Below, piece by piece: positions 4,995 through 12,480 of a stretch of 12,480 nucleotides of DNA (positions are counted from its first letter, which is position 1; each line of letters starts with the position of its first letter). The position numbers and the translations under genes are program-made. Origin of the DNA: Poindextera sp035294785 (GTDB lineage: Bacteria; Pseudomonadota; Alphaproteobacteria; Caulobacterales; Caulobacteraceae); NCBI GenBank assembly GCA_035294785.1, contig DATGKF010000019.1:1-12480 (forward strand), written 5' to 3'. The notes beneath the pieces are model-generated. The model searched no databases. It was given only the letters and a program-made list of their open reading frames with translations, and was not told the origin of the DNA.

Positions 4995-7104
4995 GGTGAC
5001 GGGCGTCCGCCTCGGCCCCCACCAGCGCGATCCACTCCTCTTCGGTCAGGACCTGGATGCCCAGTTCGGCGGCGGCCTTCAGTTTCGAGCCTGCGCCGGG
5101 GCCAGCGACGACGATGTCTGTCTTCTTCGACACCGACGATGAAACCTTCGCGCCCAGCGCCTCGGCCTGCGCCTTGGCCTCGTCGCGCGTCAGCCGCTCG
5201 AGCGAACCGGTGAAGACGACGGTCTTGCCGGCCACCGCCGTGTCGGTCTTCGGCGGCTCGGCGTCCTGGATGTCGAGCTCTGCGACCAGGGCGGCGACCA
5301 TGCGCCGGTTGTGGTCCTCGGCGAAGAAGGCGCCCGCGGCTGCGATCACCGCCTCGCCGATCTGGTCCAGGGCGTCGAGTTCGGCGCAGGCCCCCGGATC
5401 GCGCTCGGCCACCTTGTCCATCGCCACGAGGAAGGCGCCGGCGCTCAGGTAGCCGCGCGACAGCACCACCGCCGTTGTCTCGCCGATGTGGCGGATGCCG
5501 AGGCCGTAGATGAACCGGTCGAGGGGGATCGAGCGCCGGCTCTCGATGCCGCGCACCAGATTGGTGATCGAGGTTTCGCCATAGCCGTCCCGCTCCCGCA
5601 GCTTGGCCAGTTCCGCCTCGTTGCGCGCCAGGCGGAAGATGTCGGCCGGCTCTTTCACCAGCCCCTCGTCGAAGAAGGCCTGTAGCTGCTTCTCGCCCAG
5701 GCCCTCGATGTCGAAGGCGCGGCGGGAGACGAAATGCTTCAGATGCTCGACCCGCTGGAACGGGCAGGCGAACTCCCCGGTGCAGCGGCGCACCACGGTC
5801 TCGGCGCCCGACGCCGTGGTCTCGCGCGCCAGCGGCGTGTGCAGGTGACAGGGGCAGACCGTCGGGAACGCGAACGGCCGGGCGCTCTTCGGCCGCTCCT
5901 CTGGCACGATGGCGACGATCTGCGGAATGACGTCGCCGGCGCGCTGGATGATCACCGTATCACCGACGCGGATGTCCTTGCGCGCGATCTCGTCGGCATT
6001 GTGCAGGGTCGCGTTCTCGACCACGACACCGCCGACCGTGATGGGTTTGAGCCGCGCGACCGGCGTCACAGCGCCGGTGCGGCCGACCTGGATGTCGATG
6101 GCCTCCAGGATCGTGCGCGCCTGCTCGGCGGGGAACTTGCGCGCGATCGCCCAGCGCGGCGAGCGGGAGACGAAGCCCAGCCGGCCCTGCCAGTCCAGCC
6201 GGTCGACCTTGTAGACGACGCCGTCGATGTCGAACGACAGCTTCGGCCGCTCGGCCTCCATGCGCGCGTAGGCGGTGACGAGGCCCTCGGCGTTCTCGAC
6301 GCGCGTGGCCTGCGGCGTAACCTTGAAACCCCAGCCTTTCAGCGCCTGCAGCGCCTCCCACTGGGTCGCGGCGAAGGGCGCGCTAAGGACGCCCCAGGCG
6401 TAGGCGAAGAAGCGCAACCGGCGCTGGGCGGTGATCGAGGCGTCGATCTGGCGCAGTGAGCCTGCCGCCGCATTCCGCGGGTTCACATAGGTGCGCTGCC
6501 CGGCGGCGACGGCGGCCGCGTTCAGGGCGGCGAAGTCGTCGTGGCCGAAGTAGACCTCGCCGCGCACTTCGACCGTGTCCGGCCAGCCCGAACCAGCTAG
6601 CCGGTGTGGGATCTCGCCGATGGTCTTCACGTTCGCGGTGACATCCTCGCCCACCCGCCCGTCGCCGCGCGTCGCGCCGCGCACCAAGACGCCGCGTTCG
6701 TAGAGCAGCGAGGCGGACAGCCCGTCGATCTTCGGCTCGGCCGTGTAGCCCACCGTCTCCTCGCCCAGGCGCAGGAAGCGGCGCACCCGCGCGTCGAACT
6801 CGATCGCGTCATCGTTGGAAAAGGCGTTGTCGAGCGACAGCATCGGCACGCCGTGTTCGACCGCGGAGAATGCCTCCGAGCGCGCTGCGCCCACCTTCAG
6901 CGACGGCGAATTCTCACGGATCAGGTGCGGGAAGCGCTCTTCGATGGCGGTGTTGCGGCGCTTCAGCGCGTCGTAGTCCGCGTCGGAAATCGTCGGCGCA
7001 TCCTCGCGGTGATAGCGGATGTCGTGCTGCGCGATCTCGTCCGCGAGCGCGGTCAGCTCGGCCGCGGCTTCGGCTTCATCCAGCTCGGCAACGGGCTTTT
7101 GCAC
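4948..7104 (-). CDS. ligA: NAD+-dependent DNA ligase LigA
   Basis: The 718-residue protein seals nicks in replication and repair using NAD+. Domains in order: Ia and adenylation domain (about 10-345), with the nucleotidyl-accepting Lys125 in AEPKIDG, plus RGDGRVGED (146-154) and FDIDGVVYKV (291-300); OB fold (about 346-430); zinc finger (Cys417, Cys419/His420, Cys441, Cys447); helix-hairpin-helix domain (about 455-610, including GLGIRHIGET); and BRCT (about 624-698, GKTVVFTGSL...EEEWIALVG). The start is GTG at 7104, 2 bp after the recN stop; upstream in-frame codons give Arg-rich shadow sequence. The zinc finger has CPCH where E. coli has CPVC. The C-terminus beyond BRCT (700-718) is unusual: residues 704-718 and the stop are encoded by the palindromic repeat. 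Likely co-transcribed with recN. Confidence 0.96.
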   Translation of the reverse strand: MQKPVAELDEAEAAAELTALADEIAQHDIRYHREDAPTISDADYDALKRRNTAIEERFPHLIRENSPSLKVGAARSEAFSAVEHGVPMLSLDNAFSNDDAIEFDARVRRFLRLGEETVGYTAEPKIDGLSASLLYERGVLVRGATRGDGRVGEDVTANVKTIGEIPHRLAGSGWPDTVEVRGEVYFGHDDFAALNAAAVAAGQRTYVNPRNAAAGSLRQIDASITAQRRLRFFAYAWGVLSAPFAATQWEALQALKGWGFKVTPQATRVENAEGLVTAYARMEAERPKLSFDIDGVVYKVDRLDWQGRLGFVSRSPRWAIARKFPAEQARTILEAIDIQVGRTGAVTPVARLKPITVGGVVVENATLHNADEIARKDIRVGDTVIIQRAGDVIPQIVAIVPEERPKSARPFAFPTVCPCHLHTPLARETTASGAETVVRRCTGEFACPFQRVEHLKHFVSRRAFDIEGLGEKQLQAFFDEGLVKEPADIFRLARNEAELAKLRERDGYGETSITNLVRGIESRRSIPLDRFIYGLGIRHIGETTAVVLSRGYLSAGAFLVAMDKVAERDPGACAELDALDQIGEAVIAAAGAFFAEDHNRRMVAALVAELDIQDAEPPKTDTAVAGKTVVFTGSLERLTRDEAKAQAEALGAKVSSSVSKKTDIVVAGPGAGSKLKAAAELGIQVLTEEEWIALVGAEADARHPPSSPAGAQRNAGNP

Positions 7105-7106
7105 GA

Positions 7107-8807
7107 TTAGCCCGCCATCAGCGCGCGGGCCGCGGCGCGGGCGGCGTCGGTGGTCTCGGCGCCGGCGAGCATGCGGGCGATCTCCTCCTCGCGTTGGGCG
7201 CCCGAGAGCGTCTCGACGCCGGTGGCGACGCGTTCGCCGTCGCCGCGCCGGACGACGCGCCACTGGGCGTCGGCGCGGGCTGCGACCTGCGGCGAATGCG
7301 TGACGACCACGACCTGCGCCGCGGCGGCGAGGCGCTTCAGCCTCAGGCCCACGGCGTCGGCGACCGCGCCGCCGACCCCCTGGTCAACCTCGTCGAAGAT
7401 CATCAGCGGCTGGACCTGCGCGCTACGGTCGGCCAGCGCCGCCTTCAGCGCCAGTGCGAAGCGGGCGAGTTCACCGCCCGAGGCGATGGCGTTCAGCGCC
7501 GCGAACGCGGCGCCTGGAATGGTGGAGATCTCGAACGCCACCCTGTCCGCGCCGGACGGCCCGGCGCGCTCTTCGTCCAGCGCCTCGACGGCGACGCGGA
7601 AACGGGCCTTCTCCAGCTTGAGGGGCTCGAGCTCGGCCGCGACGGCGGCGGCGAGGCGGTCGCCGGCCGCGCGGCGCGCTGCGCTCAGCGCCCTCGCGGC
7701 GTCCAGGTAGGCCGCGCGGGCGGCGGCCGCTTCCCGCTCGGCCGCGTCGAGCGCCTCGCGCCCGCTCTCGCCCGCGGCCAGCGCCTCGGCGAAGGCGGTT
7801 CGGCGGGCAGGCAACTCCTCCACCGTCACGCCCAGCTTGCGGGCCATGGCGCGGAGCGCGAACAAGCGCTCTTCGGCCTTCTCCAACTCGTCGGGCTGAA
7901 AAGCGAAAGCCTGCCCGGCCGCGTCGACAGCGGCGCCCGCCTCCAGCGCCTCCACCAGCGTGCGTTCGACCGCGGCGGCGGCCTCGGCCAACCGCTGGGC
8001 CGCCGCGCCTGCCGCGCTGACACCGGCCGCAGCGGCGCGCTCCCGCGCCCGCTCGAGCGCCCGCGACGCTTGCGACAGCCGGCCGGCGAGGTTGTCGCCG
8101 AGCGCCTGCCGCGCGGCCTCGATCTCGGCCAACGCCTTCTCGGCCGCGCCGAGCAGCGCCCGCCGGTCGGCCAGCGCCGCCTCCTCGCCTTCGCGAGGAT
8201 CGAGGCGGTCGAGTTCGCCCAGGCGCAGCGTCAGCTCCTCGGTGTCGGAGTCCGCCCGCTCGGCGGCTTCGCGCAGGCGATCGGCCCGGTCGCGCGCCGC
8301 TCGCCAGCCACTCCAGCGCTCCCTCACCGCGCCCGCCTCGGCGCTCAGGGCTCCGAAGACGTCCAGCAGCGGCCGGTGCGTGCGGGCGTCCAGCAGACCG
8401 ACCGTCTCGTGCTGGCCGTGCACCTCGATCAGCATGGCGCCGAGATCGCGCAGCACGCCGACGCTGGTCGGCTGGTCGTTCACGAACGCGCGGCTGCGGC
8501 CGTCGGCGCCGAGCTGACGCCGCAGCACCAGGTCATCGTCCGGCGCATCGGCCAGACCCTTCTCCGCCAGGTAGGCCCAAGCCGGATGGTCCGGGGCCAG
8601 CGCGAAGATGGCCGTCGCCTGCGCCTGGCTCGCGCCGCGGCGCACCAGCCCTGCGTCGGCTCGCGCGCCCGTGGCGAGGCCGAGCGCGTCGAGGATGATC
8701 GACTTCCCGGCCCCCGTTTCGCCGGTGAGCGCCGTCAGCCCTGCGCCGAAGGCCAAGTCCAGGCTTTCGATCAACACGACGTCGCGGATGGCGAGCCCGA
8801 TCAGCAT
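7107..8807 (-). CDS. recN: DNA repair protein RecN (SMC-like ATPase)
   Basis: The 566-residue protein is an SMC-related ATPase acting in double-strand break repair. The N-terminal half of the ATPase has Walker A GETGAGKS (29-36) and the RecN-type IEVHGQHE (127-134). A long Ala/Glu/Arg-rich coiled coil follows (about 155-400), interrupted near 300-330. The C-terminal half carries the ABC signature SGGELAR (443-449), Walker B LMIFDEVD (468-475) and the switch His504 in VVTHSPQV. All catalytic motifs are intact and the length is normal (E. coli 553). The ATG at 8807 has no good SD. It lies 42 bp after bamD and ends 2 bp before ligA, so it probably shares a transcript with ligA. No LexA-type operator was recognised in the 42-bp gap. 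Confidence 0.96.
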   Translation of the reverse strand: MLIGLAIRDVVLIESLDLAFGAGLTALTGETGAGKSIILDALGLATGARADAGLVRRGASQAQATAIFALAPDHPAWAYLAEKGLADAPDDDLVLRRQLGADGRSRAFVNDQPTSVGVLRDLGAMLIEVHGQHETVGLLDARTHRPLLDVFGALSAEAGAVRERWSGWRAARDRADRLREAAERADSDTEELTLRLGELDRLDPREGEEAALADRRALLGAAEKALAEIEAARQALGDNLAGRLSQASRALERARERAAAAGVSAAGAAAQRLAEAAAAVERTLVEALEAGAAVDAAGQAFAFQPDELEKAEERLFALRAMARKLGVTVEELPARRTAFAEALAAGESGREALDAAEREAAAARAAYLDAARALSAARRAAGDRLAAAVAAELEPLKLEKARFRVAVEALDEERAGPSGADRVAFEISTIPGAAFAALNAIASGGELARFALALKAALADRSAQVQPLMIFDEVDQGVGGAVADAVGLRLKRLAAAAQVVVVTHSPQVAARADAQWRVVRRGDGERVATGVETLSGAQREEEIARMLAGAETTDAARAAARALMAG

Positions 8808-8849
8808 CGGGCGAGGATCGCCGCAAAGCGGCCCGCGCTCAAGCGGAGG

Positions 8850-9875
8850 CTAGTGCGCCAGATGCAGCGGGTCCCACCAATGATGCTTCTTCTTCGGCGG
8901 CGGGGGCGTCTGGTCCGAACTCGTCGACTCGGTCGTCGAGGCCTGGCCGGCGGCCGGCGTCGCCGAGGTGTCGGGCTGCACTAGCGGCGACAGGGGCGGC
9001 GGCGCCGCCGCGACCGGGCCGGTGTCCGATGGACCAAAGAACTGGTTGATCCCGTTGAAGAGCCCACGGCGGCGCTTCGGCGTGATCGCAGGGCGCAGGC
9101 CCTTGTCTGTCATCAGCTGGTAGGCGGCCGAATACCAATAGTCGCCGGGGTAGTTGTACCCGAGGACTGCGGCGTTCTCCTTCGCCTCCTGGATCAGGCC
9201 GAGCGTCAGGTAGGCCTCGACCAGCCGCTCCAGCGCCTCGGGCGTGTGGCTGGTGGTCTGGTACTTGTCGATCACCGTCTTGAAGCGGCCGATGGCGGCG
9301 AGCATGTCGCCCTGGCGCAGATAGTAGCGGCCGATGGTCATTTCCTTGCCGGCCAGCTGGTCGTTGATCATGTCGATCTTGATGCGGGCGTCGGCGGCGT
9401 ATTCGCTCTTCGGGAAGCGGCGGGCGACCTCGCGTTCGGAGGTCAGCGCCGACTCCGTCGCTGCCTGGTCGCGGCCGACGTCGAGGATCTGCTCGAAGTA
9501 GCACTGGGCCTTCAGGTAGTAGGCGTAGACCACCGATCCATTGCCCGGATAGAGCTCGATGAAGCGCTGCGAGTCGTCGATGGCGTCATTGTACTCATTC
9601 GCCTCGTAGTGAGCATAAGCTTCCATGAGGATCGCGCGCCTGGACCACTCCGAATAAGGATGCTGGCGCTCGACCTCCTTGAAGTAGGTGATCGCTTCGG
9701 CCCACCGGTGCGCGTCCAGCCGCTCGGCCCCGACCGAATACAGCTGCTCGACCGGCTGCTCGACGTAGGTGGTGTCGCCCGTCTTCTTCTTGCCGAAGAG
9801 CTGACAGCCGCTCAGGGCCAGCGCAGCGACGAGCACGACGGCGAGGGCGGGGGTGACCTTGGCCTTAACGAGCAC
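8850..9875 (-). CDS. bamD: Outer membrane assembly lipoprotein BamD (ComL/YfiO family)
   Basis: The 341-residue lipoprotein is the TPR subunit of the BAM complex, which inserts beta-barrel proteins into the outer membrane. A signal peptide ends in lipobox LSGC (21-24), giving lipidated Cys24 followed by Gln, consistent with outer-membrane sorting. TPR-like helical repeats span about 40-255 (AEAITYFKEVERQHPYSEW, NDAIDDSQRFIELYPG, AAIGRFKTVIDKYQ, ending NYPGDYWYSAAYQLM). The start is GTG at 9875 with GAGG 9 nt upstream; a TTG two codons earlier (9881) is nearly as good, while the ATG/longer start at 9968 would bury the signal peptide. The family is usually about 240-300 residues; the extra length is a 73-residue Pro/Ser/Thr-rich tail (269-341) ending in Lys/His/Trp-rich sequence. 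Confidence 0.94.
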   Translation of the reverse strand: MLVKAKVTPALAVVLVAALALSGCQLFGKKKTGDTTYVEQPVEQLYSVGAERLDAHRWAEAITYFKEVERQHPYSEWSRRAILMEAYAHYEANEYNDAIDDSQRFIELYPGNGSVVYAYYLKAQCYFEQILDVGRDQAATESALTSEREVARRFPKSEYAADARIKIDMINDQLAGKEMTIGRYYLRQGDMLAAIGRFKTVIDKYQTTSHTPEALERLVEAYLTLGLIQEAKENAAVLGYNYPGDYWYSAAYQLMTDKGLRPAITPKRRRGLFNGINQFFGPSDTGPVAAAPPPLSPLVQPDTSATPAAGQASTTESTSSDQTPPPPKKKHHWWDPLHLAH

Positions 9876-9989
9876 GGACAATGACCTCGAGCAAGACGCC
9901 CCCGCGCCGAAGGAAGACGGACTTCGAGGTCCGCCGAAGGCTTCTACACTAGCACCGGAGTGACGCAAACGGGCGGGCGTCCCGCCCTG
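9876..9989 (-). promoter_or_regulatory. lpxC-bamD intergenic region
   Basis: A 114-bp gap, longer than others in the block. It holds a GC-rich hairpin directly after lpxC (see separate entry), a 9-bp direct repeat CGCCGAAGG (9905-9913 and 9932-9940) and, between and overlapping these, a 5-bp stem CGGAC/GTCCG (9918-9922/9929-9933). It is long enough for a bamD promoter, but no clear -35/-10 pair is visible. Confidence 0.3.
9971..9987 (-). terminator. GC-rich hairpin just after lpxC, terminator-like
   Basis: A perfect 7-bp stem, GGGCGGG/CCCGCCC with a 3-nt loop, starts 3 nt after the lpxC TGA (9992-9990) on the minus strand. Only a short GTTT follows, so it is at best a weak intrinsic terminator or an attenuating or RNA-stabilising hairpin between lpxC and bamD. 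Confidence 0.4.
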
Positions 9990-10877
9990 TCAAACCGCCG
10001 CGGCGCGGCGCTCGTCGGTGGTCCGCCGCCGCCACGCGTCCGGGCGGGCGATCAGCGCGCGGGCGAGGGCGTTGTTCTGGCCGTGACCGGTCAACGCGCC
10101 CTCGAAGCGGCCGATCAGCGGCGCGCCGAGCAGGTAGAGGTCGCCGAGTGCGTCCAGCGCCTTGTGGCGCACGAACTCGTCCGGCGTGCGCAGGCCCTCG
10201 GGGTTCATCAGCGCATCGCCGTCGATGACGATGCAGTTCTCCATCGAGCCGCCGCGAGCGAGGCCGGCTTTGCGCAGCGCCTCGACCTCGTGCAGGAAGC
10301 CGAATGTGCGCGCCGGCGCGATCTCGCGACGGAACGCCGCCTCGTCGAGCGGCAGGTCGATGCTCTGAGCCCCGATGGCGGCGCTCTCGAAGACGATGGT
10401 GAAGGCCATCTCGAACTGGGCCGCCGGCACGAGCGCGCAGCGCTTGTCGCCCTCGACGATCTCGATCGGCGCCAGGATCTCGATGTAGGACCGCGGCGCG
10501 GCCTGCTCCGCCAGGCCCACCTGGTCGAGGATGGCGACGAAGGGCTCGGCCGAGCCGTCCATGATCGGAACTTCCGGTCCGTCCAGTTCGACGACCGCGT
10601 TGTCCACGCCAAGACCGGAGAGGGCCGACATCAGATGCTCGATCGTGGAGACGCTGACGCCAGCGGCGTTGCCGATCACCGTGCCTAGCCGCGTCTGCGT
10701 GACCGCCTCGGCGCGGGCCGGGATGCGGTTGGCGCCATCGAGATCGCTGCGGACGAAGACGATCCCGCTGTCGGCGGGCGCGGGCTTCAGCGCGCAGTGG
10801 ATCGCCGCGCCGGTGTGCAAGCCCACGCCGGAGAACGCCGTCGGCTCGCGAAGCGTGTGCTGTCGTGTCATCGCCAT
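9990..10877 (-). CDS. lpxC: UDP-3-O-acyl-N-acetylglucosamine deacetylase LpxC
   Basis: The 295-residue cytoplasmic zinc enzyme carries out the committed step of lipid A synthesis, deacetylating UDP-3-O-acyl-GlcNAc. Zinc ligands and catalytic residues align closely with E. coli: His81 in STIEHLMSAL (with Glu80), His238 and Asp242 in RHKALDALGD, and His265 in TGHGQNN. GVGLHTG (17-23) and GSMENCIVIDG (210-220) are further family motifs. Length is normal (E. coli 305). The start could be the ATG at 10877 or the one two codons later at 10871 (MTRQHTL); neither has a good SD. ftsZ ends 86 bp upstream, and a hairpin follows the stop. The conserved ftsZ-lpxC order links division and envelope synthesis. 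Confidence 0.96.
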   Translation of the reverse strand: MAMTRQHTLREPTAFSGVGLHTGAAIHCALKPAPADSGIVFVRSDLDGANRIPARAEAVTQTRLGTVIGNAAGVSVSTIEHLMSALSGLGVDNAVVELDGPEVPIMDGSAEPFVAILDQVGLAEQAAPRSYIEILAPIEIVEGDKRCALVPAAQFEMAFTIVFESAAIGAQSIDLPLDEAAFRREIAPARTFGFLHEVEALRKAGLARGGSMENCIVIDGDALMNPEGLRTPDEFVRHKALDALGDLYLLGAPLIGRFEGALTGHGQNNALARALIARPDAWRRRTTDERRAAAV

Positions 10878-10963
10878 GCGTCGAGAGCCATACAAAGCCC
10901 GCGCGCCTACCGCAATGTCCGGCTGACCCAGGCCCCCCCGCAAGGGAAGGACCACGTTGAAAG

Positions 10964-12480
10964 CTAGTTCGCCAGGCGGCGAAGGAAGGAGGGGATTTCC
11001 AGATCCTCGCCGGCGTCCTCGTGCTCTTCGGCCGCCGGCTGGGCGGCGATCGCCGGGCCGCCGGCCGCGGCCCGGGCCGCCAGCACCGGCGTGGGGTCGT
11101 TGCGGTAATCGCGCAGCGGCGGCGGCGGTTCGTTGCGCGAGCGGCCGCCGAACAGGCTGATCCGGCCCCAGACGCTGCGCGGCTGCGGCTCATCGTTCAG
11201 CCCGCCGAGCTGAGGCGCTTCCGCCTCGTCGTCCGCGACCTCGGCCATGGCGGACGCCGCGATCGGCTGCGGCTCGGGCGCGGGGCTGTAGAGGTCATCC
11301 TGGCGGCCGAGATCGAGCGAGAGCGGCGCCTCCTCCACAAACGCCGGCGCGGCCTGCGTGAGGACCGGTTCGGGCTCCGTCACAACGACCGGCTCGACCA
11401 GAGCGACGGCCGGTTCGACCTCCCGGCTCGGCGGGAAGGCATCGGCCACCCGGGCCTCGACCACCGGCTCGCGGATGGTCATGGGCGAAAGCGCGGGCGC
11501 GGACGCGCGGATCGGCTTCGGCTCGATCGAGGCGATCGCCTGGCCGTCCATGCCGGTCGCCACAACGGAGACGCGGATCTTGCCGTTGAGCGACGGATCG
11601 GGCGCTGCGCCGAAGATGATGTTCGCCTCCGGATCCACCTGTTCGGAGATGGCATTCGCCGCCTCGTCGACCTCGAGCAGGGTCATGTCCTCGCCGCCCG
11701 TGACATTGACCAGCACGGCACGGGCGCCCTTCAGCGACACCTCGTCAAGCAGCGGGTTGGCGATGGCGTTCTGGGCGGCGACCAGCGCGCGGTCTTCGCC
11801 CGACGCTTCGCCGGTGCCCATCATCGCCTTGCCCATCTCGGTCATCACCGTGCGCACGTCGGCGAAGTCGAGGTTGATCAGGCCCGGGAGCACCATCAGG
11901 TCGGTGATCGAGCGGACGCCCGAGTGCAGCACCTGGTCCGCCATGCCGAACGCCTCGGCGAAGGTCGTACGCTCGTTGGCGATGCGGAAGAGGTTCTGGT
12001 TGGGGATGACGATCAGCGTGTCGACGTACCGCTGCAGCTCCGAGATGCCGGACTCGGCCAGCCGCATGCGATGTCGGCCCTCGAAGGTAAAGGGCTTGGT
12101 GACGACGCCGACCGTGAGGATGCCCCGCTCGCGCGCGCACTTGGCGATGATCGGCGCCGCGCCGGTGCCGGTGCCGCCGCCCATGCCGGCGGTAATGAAG
12201 ATCATGTGCACGCCGTCGAGGTGGTCGCCGATCTCGGGGCTGGATTCCTCCGCCGCCGACATCCCGATCTCGGGGTGGGCGCCGGCGCCCAGACCCTGCG
12301 TAACCGTGACGCCGAGCTGGATGCGGCGCTCGGTCTTGGCGAACGCCAGCTGCTGGGCGTCGGTGTTGGCGACGACGAACTCGACCCCTTCGAGGCCGGA
12401 TTCGATCATGTTGTTGACGGCGTTGCCGCCCGCTCCGCCGACGCCGAAGACCACGATCCGCGGCTTCAGCTCGGTGGCCG
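10964..12480 (-). CDS. ftsZ: Cell division protein FtsZ, N-terminus cut by window edge
   Basis: 504 codons are visible; the frame runs off the right edge at ATELKPRIVVFGVGGAGGN, so roughly 10-20 N-terminal residues are missing (estimated from Caulobacter FtsZ). FtsZ is the tubulin-like GTPase that forms the division ring. Visible-residue landmarks: GGAGGN of the first nucleotide loop (about 13-18), tubulin signature GGGTGTG (100-106) and the T7 catalytic loop NLDFADV (202-208). The globular part ends about residue 320, then comes a long Pro/Ala/Glu/Val-rich linker (about 321-490) and the C-terminal peptide DLEIPSFLRRLAN, which binds partners such as FtsA. The long linker and this peptide are typical of Caulobacterales. 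The GTG at 12454 is an internal codon, not the start. Promoter and upstream dcw genes lie outside the window. Confidence 0.97.
   Translation of the reverse strand, partial: ATELKPRIVVFGVGGAGGNAVNNMIESGLEGVEFVVANTDAQQLAFAKTERRIQLGVTVTQGLGAGAHPEIGMSAAEESSPEIGDHLDGVHMIFITAGMGGGTGTGAAPIIAKCARERGILTVGVVTKPFTFEGRHRMRLAESGISELQRYVDTLIVIPNQNLFRIANERTTFAEAFGMADQVLHSGVRSITDLMVLPGLINLDFADVRTVMTEMGKAMMGTGEASGEDRALVAAQNAIANPLLDEVSLKGARAVLVNVTGGEDMTLLEVDEAANAISEQVDPEANIIFGAAPDPSLNGKIRVSVVATGMDGQAIASIEPKPIRASAPALSPMTIREPVVEARVADAFPPSREVEPAVALVEPVVVTEPEPVLTQAAPAFVEEAPLSLDLGRQDDLYSPAPEPQPIAASAMAEVADDEAEAPQLGGLNDEPQPRSVWGRISLFGGRSRNEPPPPLRDYRNDPTPVLAARAAAGGPAIAAQPAAEEHEDAGEDLEIPSFLRRLAN

Noticed and set aside
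6870..8984. 704-codon plus-strand frame opposite ligA and recN
   Set aside because: It is a shadow of two secure genes, with Arg/Gln/Gly-rich sequence and no domain.
9905..9940. 9-bp direct repeat CGCCGAAGG flanking a short stem upstream of bamD, considered as a target-site duplication
   Set aside because: The enclosed 18 bp is too short for an insertion element and GC-rich 9-mers of this kind recur by chance.
9949..11193. 414-codon minus-strand frame across lpxC and the end of ftsZ
   Set aside because: It runs through two real genes in another frame and is Arg-rich with no recognisable motif.
1..12480. Search for tRNA, rRNA, CRISPR arrays, transposases, phage genes or defence systems
   Set aside because: No tRNA-like cloverleaf, regularly spaced repeats or mobile-element protein motifs were seen; the gene content is core chromosome.

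Overview
The window looks like chromosome from a high-GC alphaproteobacterium, most likely a Caulobacteraceae member (Caulobacter/Phenylobacterium type). The evidence is the FtsZ sequence with its long Pro/Ala/Glu linker and C-terminal peptide DLEIPSFLRRLAN, the gene order ftsZ-lpxC-bamD-recN-ligA, and a dispersed palindromic intergenic repeat of a kind common in this class. Genus is an inference; no database was searched.

Layout. Positions 1-182 (minus) hold the 5' part of a gene running off the left edge, possibly a phasin. A 190-bp divergent region follows. Then come plus-strand genes: a small exported Asp/His/Arg-rich protein (373-771), prmA for ribosomal protein L11 methyltransferase (793-1662) and pepP for an M24 aminopeptidase (1671-3485). 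PepP meets the next gene tail to tail, and the two stop codons share one CTAG. From there to the right edge everything is on the minus strand. Read in the direction of transcription this is ftsZ (cut by the window edge), lpxC, bamD, recN, ligA, then a 104-bp palindromic repeat, then a three-gene module: a multi-pass membrane protein, an ECF sigma factor, and a small two-helix membrane protein.

How the genes fit together. ftsZ to ligA is a housekeeping block joining the division ring, lipid A synthesis, outer-membrane protein assembly and DNA repair/ligation. recN and ligA are 2 bp apart. prmA and pepP are 8 bp apart. The ECF module is the least ordinary part. Its genes overlap and are probably translationally coupled, the sigma frame has no ATG, GTG or TTG at a sensible place (CTG overlapping the upstream stop is the best start), and the partner protein has no zinc-binding anti-sigma motif.

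The other notable feature is that the repeat has invaded, or replaced, the 3' end of ligA. The last 15 residues of LigA and its stop codon are encoded by the repeat. I saw no tRNA, rRNA, CRISPR array, insertion sequence or prophage gene.
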